Source of the DNA: Fragilaria crotonensis
Taxonomy: Eukaryota > Bacillariophyta > Fragilariophyceae > Fragilariales > Fragilariaceae
Reading direction: 5' to 3'
NCBI GenBank assembly: GCA_022925895.1
Contig: JAKSYS010000143.1
Location: forward strand, 42,521 to 106,520
Length of the DNA: 64,000 nt
Shown: positions 58,844-64,000 of the stretch, one piece after another
Layout: every line of letters starts with the position of its first letter
How positions within the stretch are numbered: position 1 is the first letter of the stretch
Notes under the pieces: generated by a model
What the model saw: the letters and a program-made list of their open reading frames with translations, nothing else
Databases searched by the model: none
What the model was told of the DNA's origin: nothing
Translations under genes and position numbers: made by a program

Positions 58844-61146
58844 ATGGCCCATCTCATTCCTCCCGTGGCACCGGGACACCCGCCTCCACCAGCGGGGGTT
58901 CCAGTGCCAGTCGCACCAGTGGCACCACCAAAGACCTACAGAGAATTGTATGCTGATGCCGCTAACAACCCACGCCTCGATCGCACAGCAGGCTATTTGG
59001 GTGGCTACCGGATGCAGCGGACGGAGCAGTGCCTACACCTATTACACTACGTGACCAAACAATTGCACTGAGCGACCGCCAGCCGATGGCATTCCTGTGC
59101 TTGGTCAATGGACTGGAGGGATCAGAGGTCTCCATAGTCCACCGCATACTCCGGTACATGGATTCACCGGGGGATGACCCGTCCGGATATCATGATCGAG
59201 TACTGGGCCTTTTAGGTGGCATCTTACCGCATCAGTACCCCACCGTGGAAGTCCCCAACACGACCTTTCATCTGGTGGGGACACCGGTACGGGTGCCGAC
59301 GGTAGCGGCCATGGAAGCACACGTTCCCACGTGGGAGGATCCACGAGTGGCCCTGGGTCCGTTCACAGAAGAGGATCCAGAGACCGAAGTCGTCCGGCCG
59401 CGGAACACGCAGCTCATCCCCGGGCGCTATGCTTCGATCATCATCCATCGTCGCCGCGTCAACGCCAAGCAAGCATACGGAGCCGAGGCGATCGGTACTG
59501 AAGTGGTTCGGCCATGAACCAAACAGGTACTACCCACCCAATACGCGGCCGCGCTAATCCATCGTGACGGTGTCTCACCCGCGGTAGCGTACCAAGAGCT
59601 TTCAGGCATGTTCGCAGCGGAGGATGGAGTAATCGAAGCCTGCGCAGACGTGCTTGCCTGGCTTAGCATGGGCTGCACGGCACGCAGTGGCGCGGGAGAG
59701 CTAGCCGCGGTGCCAGCAGTTGCACAGACCTTCCCGTTGTTGCTGCTCCCAGACGCCGTCAGCGACAACGTCGCAACTAAGGTGTACGGCGACGTGCCTG
59801 GACGCCGCACCAGGGGGAGCGAGGCCCCACCAGCAGGAGGCCTTGACCAAGTGGTGAATGCAGTCCAACAACTGGCGGCCAACGTGGCAGAAGCGGGTGG
59901 TCGAGGTGGGGGCCGCGAATCGAAAGGCATCATGGATGCTTACCAGGAGACGTACCCGGTGCTCTTATGCTACTGCCAAGTAGCCACAGTCGAGGAGCTT
60001 GCACCCCTCTGGAACCGCCTCGCACGGGGTTCCAAAGGGGAGCAGCAATCGGTTATCCAGCAAGAGATGACTAGTGTGTGTGGAAAGGGGACTCACGCCG
60101 GACCTCCATTGCCCCGCAGTCACGACTGGGCTGAAGCAGATGGTATCCAGCCTCGACTTTGCAGGCAACGGTCCCGACGATCTTACAGCCGGCTGCCAAC
60201 CGTTCACGGTGATCTACACCAGCCAGCAGGATCATTATCGCGCCCTCTATGACGCAGTAGTGGCGAATCAGTTGGACCAAGGGACCGCCAACGCGTTGCT
60301 AGCGGACATCCGCGATATCCGGGAGAAGGAGAGGATTTAGCTCCCACGGGATCTGAACCAGGTAAGCCTCACCCTGCACCGGTATGCGATCCTGGTGCAC
60401 ACGTTGTTCCAAGGTCCGGGGGCGGCCAACCCTTTCGTAAAACTTATGTGGATGCTGGCCAATAAGTTCCACGAGCCTCCCACTATTTGGGGCAACACCA
60501 AGCACTAGCAGGCACACCGTGGGGGGACGTGTACCCGGCACACGTACTCCGACACGTACAGGTAAACGTCTACGAATATCTGCAAGCCCTGCAGGTGGGA
60601 AGCGGTGGTGCAAAGGCTCCCGAGCTCCCCAACTTTCAGGAGCTCCTCCGCGACCTCCAGCGAGGTTGCTTCCACACCTCATCCTCGTCGCTCCCTTTGC
60701 CGCGTTCCCTAACGGTGAGCCCGAGTGTCGACCAGCCCGGTGGCACGGTGGTCGCCATGAATACGCGTGCATCCGCGGCGGCGTCCACTACGTCTAGCCT
60801 GACCTCGGCCACCGCCGCGGGGGGAGGACGACTCGGTGGCAATGCCAGTGGAGCCACGACGACGCAAGGCACTTACGTGCCGAATGCCGCACGAGACGCC
60901 GAGATCGACGCATTGCAGCTGCGTCCACAGATGCGAGATCTGTTGCGAGCGCACCCACCGCCAGCCAACGATGCAGGAAACGAGTTCTGCGTGTCGTGGT
61001 GGGGTAGAGGAGGCTGTTACACGAACTGCGGTCGCGCCTCCACGCATCGCCCGTTTGCCTCAGCGGCTGAAAGAGCACGCCTCTTGGCGCACGTGCGCGC
61101 TCACCTCGTCGTCTCAGCACCGGCAGCGACGGCCACAAGTACCTGA
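58844..61146 (+). pseudogene. gag-like region of the DIRS-like element
   Basis: Open pieces 58844-59071, 59029-59517, 59608-60252, 60074-60340 and 60487-61146 succeed each other in changed frames or across stops. The start is proline/valine-rich (PPVAPGHPPPPAGVPVPVA). TGA 59515-59517 interrupts one frame that continues in phase to 60150. The C-terminus has a zinc-finger-like pattern, FCVSWWGRGGCYTNCGRAST followed by HRPF, seen in gag-like proteins of this retroelement type in diatoms as I recall them. Confidence 0.65.
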
Positions 61147-61467
61147 CGGGCAGGCCAGGGGAGGGCAGCACCTGCCACCTCCTGGCTCCTGCAGGCGCTG
61201 CCCTGGTCAGGCGAGCCGGATGGGGAACCTCGGCGACCACACGGCACGAAACGCAACCGAGATGGGGGTTGCAACGATCTACCAACACGAGCGGAAACCA
61301 CATTACGTAAGTATGCAAGACAGGCAGCTCTAAAATAAGCACAACTTGGAAATTGGGAATCGTTTGTTGCAACTGAGCGAGGTCCGGCGGATATTGCGCG
61401 TTCGGTAGGCACTATACCCCACAAGGCGGCACGTCTCCTAGCACACCTCCGTCGACGAGGCGCGCGG

Positions 61468-62400
61468 GTGCCACTCCATACACTGCCCTGGCCACTGAGA
61501 CAAGTCCAAGAAGCAGCCCATTGGGGCTCCCATTGTTTGGCAAAGGACGCGATCGAGTTTGTCTGCCACGATATGCACGAATTTTGTGAGCAAGGCTCCT
61601 GGACGGTCCTCCCGCTAGCAGATGCAATGACCCTGCCGGACTTGCACCTTTCGCCCCTCGGAGTTGTCCCGCAGCGCGATCGGCGACCCCGCCCCATTGT
61701 CGATTACACCTTTTCGGGTGTGAACGACGAAACGGTTAGGCTGGCCCCCGGCAAGGCTCTCCAGCGCATACTCAACAAAGTTGTCCACGCGCACCCAGTG
61801 TACGGACCGGTCTACCTCGCAAAGATTGACATCGCGGACGGTTTTTACCGTATAGGATTGTACTACCGTGACATACCCCGACTGGGGGTGATCCTCCCGA
61901 CAACAGGGAGCGATCTGCTGGTGGCGCTACCCTTAGCCCTTCCTATGGGGTGGGTTGAGAGCCCACCCGTGTCGAGAGCCCGCCCTATTTCACGGCGGTC
62001 ACTGAGACCGCCTGTGACCTCCTGAATTCAGCTTTCGAATACCAATGGGCCTCACCGAAGGCTCACCCTTTGGAGGCCCTCGCCGACACCCCGCCCGCAG
62101 TCAGCCCTACTTCGTCGACCATGCCCACGACATCAGGAGGTGAAGCGCATGGCCTAGCCCGTAAGGGTTCACCCGGCACACCCGCCCCTCCGCTAGCCTA
62201 CGGGGACGTATACTTCGACGACTTCATCCTGCAGGCACAGACAAAAGGCACCGCCAACGCGTGCTGCGCACAGCGCTACACGCTATTGACCAAGTTCTTC
62301 GTCCCTCGATGCATCCGACCGCCCTCGTCGCAAGGAGCCCGTCTCCGTCAAGAAACTGCGCCAAGGCGACGCGTCCTGGGCCACTCATAAGACTATCCTT
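61468..62400 (+). pseudogene. Reverse transcriptase of the DIRS-like element
   Basis: Motifs: LGVVPQRDRRPRPIVDYTFS, VYLAKIDIADGFYRI (motif A) and, in a different frame, GDVYFDDFILQAQT (the YxDD box, about 62202-62240). Between them the frame is broken at about 61960-61985 by a near-duplicate of 17 bp (GAGAGCCC(A/G)CCC). The intact sequence would run from GWVESPP into an AVTETACDLLNSAFEYQW segment that is still readable out of frame. Confidence 0.78.
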
Positions 62401-62990
62401 GGCTGGGACTTCGACACCATCGCCGCCACACTCAACCTACCTAGGCATCGCCTCGCACGCCTCTACACACTTCTTGACGCGCTCCCCCCTACACGCCGTC
62501 GAGTCGCCACCGCCGAATGGCACCAGCTTTTGGGCGAATTGCGTTCGATGGTCGCGGCCCTCCCTGGCGCGCGCGGCCTCTTCTCTACACTCCAGGAGGC
62601 CCTCCGTCGCGGCGACCGCCATCGCGTACGCCTTTGACAGCCTGGCCGACTTTCGAGCCATCGCCGACACCTTGCGCGATCGCCCCACTCGGTTTCGCGA
62701 ACTCATCCCAGTGGGCCCCACGTTTGCACGCGGCGCATGCGACGCATGTCAACGCGGTATGGGTGGGGTGTGGTTTCTTCCTGAGTCACCCCCAATCGTT
62801 TGGCGCGTCGCCTTTCCTCGCGCTATCCATCGTGCACTGGTCACGAGCGACAATCGCAAGGGCACCATTTCCATCTCGGACTTGGAGCTGGCGTGCACTG
62901 TCGCTCACAAACACGTGCTTGCACAGCACTCACCGACGGGCACGGCCGCAGCGGGCACCCCACGCTTTGTCCTGTTCATGCCCTGACCCG
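62340..62990 (+). pseudogene. RNase H-like region of the DIRS-like element
   Basis: Readable across two frames: DASWATHKTILGWDFDTIAA and EWHQLLGELRSMVAALPGAR, then PVGPTFARGACDACQRGMGG and GTISISDLELACTVAHKHVL. These correspond to the connection and RNase H region that follows the reverse transcriptase in this group. At least one frameshift near 62630. The frame closes at 62984-62986. Confidence 0.65.
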
Positions 62991-63456
62991 CCGCATCCCG
63001 CAGCTTCGCCACATCCTGCAGCTTCGCCACGCTGGCGCTGCTCCGACAACGCCTCTCAACGCGTTCCGCTTCGCTGGTCCCGAGTGGCACTTTGTCCTCG
63101 CCTCCGACATCACTGCCCAAATGCGTCGTGCCGCAGCCACCCTCCCCACCCAGGACCTGGACACCCGCGACTTCACTGCCCGCTGCACTCGCGCTGGCGG
63201 CGCCATGGCCCTGCTCTGCGGTGGCTTTGTTTCCGACCGCATTCGCCTCATCGGGCGTTGGCGTTCGGACGAAGTTTACCGTTACGTACATGTGCAAGCA
63301 CAACCGGTCATGACGGGCGCCGCCGCCGCCATGCTCCGCGGCGGCAACTTCCGCCTCAACATCCCACCCTCTCTCCCCGGCGTTCCGCCCGAGGGCCCAC
63401 CTTTCCTTAACCTTCGGCCCACTGGGCCAGTGAGGCGCCACCCGGTACACGAGTAA
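62990..63456 (+). CDS. Tyrosine recombinase C-terminal domain of the DIRS-like element
   Basis: The recombinase domain is open to the stop at 63454-63456. Key features: FVLASDITAQMRRAAATLPT, the arginine block RAGGAMALLCGGFVSDRIRL, the IGRWRSDEVYRYVHVQ block that contains the tryptophan/arginine and the candidate tyrosine nucleophile. The expected histidine before RAGGA (HxxR) is not seen, so activity is doubtful. The N-terminal part of the domain is in another frame or lost. Its 3' end overlaps the first direct repeat. Confidence 0.75.
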
Positions 63457-63541
63457 CGGTGTGCACCTCAGAGGTCGGCGTGCGCGGCAGCTTAGTGAAG
63501 CGCCACTACTGCCGACACAAACCACTACTACATACGATCGG
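63427..63541 (+). repeat. Direct repeat of the DIRS-like element, copy 1
   Basis: 115 bp matching 63882-64000, starting CCAGTGAGGCGCCACCCGG and ending CATACGATCGGA, with one base change and a 3-4 bp indel. Confidence 0.9.
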
Positions 63542-63881
63542 AGTACCACGTGCACTCCGCCACACACCCCACACTGCACACACGACCACACACAGCCTGG
63601 CGGCTGCGAAGTCGTAGATCCTGTCTATAGCGGGAGGTCCCGCTGTACGACGGGAGCGCAGACGGAGCAGCAGCCAAACGAACAGAATTACATGCGCACG
63701 GATTCGCCGAACGTACCATCTGCGTCTCCAATAAGGCCTTGAAAAGCAGCAAATCCATAGAGTCATTAATTGAGTTGATCAAATCAACTCAGCGAGTCTA
63801 CTAGTGTAGCGCGGCTCCGAGTCCGGAACCACGAGCACAGGTGAGACGCAAGAGTCTAGCTTTTATAACCCGCCCCCCGTC
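63542..63881. other. Unit between the two direct repeats
   Basis: 340 bp with no open frame of interest. It holds a short inverted repeat GAGTTGATCAAATCAACTC near 63773-63791. Confidence 0.6.
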
Positions 63882-64000
63882 CCAGTGAGGCGCCACCCGG
63901 TACACGAGTAACGGTGGGCACCTCAGAGGTCGGCGTGCGCGCCGGCAGCTTAGTGAAGCGCCACTACTGCCGACACAAACCACTACTACATACGATCGGA
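63882..64000 (+). repeat. Direct repeat of the DIRS-like element, copy 2, cut by window end
   Basis: 119 bp copy of 63427-63541. The window ends at or within it, so its true right boundary is unknown. Confidence 0.88.

Larger units (their letters stand above)
58844..64000 (+). mobile_element. DIRS-like tyrosine-recombinase retrotransposon, decayed and cut by the window end
   Basis: GC-rich relative to its surroundings. The order is a gag-like region, reverse transcriptase, RNase H-like region and tyrosine recombinase, without an integrase of the DDE type, which defines the DIRS group. Several frameshifts and stops break the frames. A direct repeat of about 115-119 bp (63427-63541 and 63882-64000) follows the recombinase, in keeping with the split direct repeats of this group. 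The right end lies beyond the window. Confidence 0.8.

Overview
The window looks like a nuclear segment of a diatom (photosynthetic stramenopile). Three genes (15.2-15.8 kb, the LepA/EF4 gene at 32.2-34.3 kb, the DUF2854 gene at 55.8-56.7 kb) begin with a signal peptide followed by an alanine-phenylalanine cleavage context typical of the bipartite plastid presequence of secondary plastids. Introns are few and short (49-93 nt where the reading frame fixes them), the copia elements are of the type common in diatoms, and there is a family of single-pass membrane proteins that I know only from diatoms. I cannot name the species.

Layout. 0.9-7.6 kb: complete Ty1/copia-type LTR retrotransposon (element 1, + strand) with identical LTRs but frame-disrupted genes. 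8-18.1 kb: host genes: TRAPPC6-like, LYRM7/MZM1-like, two diverged membrane-protein paralogues (9.6-11.0 and 12.8-14.9 kb), a plastid-directed membrane protein and an ethanolamine/choline kinase. 18.1-28 kb: sulfotransferase-like type II membrane protein with an acidic repeat, PPR protein, SEL1L/HRD3-like ERAD protein. 28-30.5 kb: repeats, including one of two tRNA-derived SINE-like units. 30.6-34.3 kb: TGS1-like methyltransferase and plastid LepA. 34.3-40.5 kb: gene-poor repeat island (TIR element with palindrome arrays, dispersed repeat R1, telomere-like satellite). 40.5-44 kb: SGNH hydrolase-like secreted protein and a prolyl-hydroxylase/TPR protein. 45.8-55.4 kb: nested transposon stack: copia element 2 (minus strand, LTRs differing at one position), R1 copy d carrying a 1.26 kb inverted-repeat element, and a TA-flanked pogo/Tc1-like element. 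55.8-58.2 kb: DUF2854 plastid protein and a CLN3/battenin-like transporter. 58.8-64 kb: decayed DIRS-like tyrosine-recombinase retrotransposon, cut by the window end.

The host genes are unrelated housekeeping functions (vesicle tethering, complex III assembly, phospholipid synthesis, ERAD, organelle RNA and translation) and form no pathway. About a third or more of the window is mobile DNA. No confident new gene system was found. The most novel material is structural: palindrome arrays in a TIR element, an inverted-repeat element whose empty site is preserved elsewhere in the window, a SINE-like pair, a shared primer-binding site that matches a tRNA anticodon arm, and a gag-pol junction spanned by one in-frame UGA.
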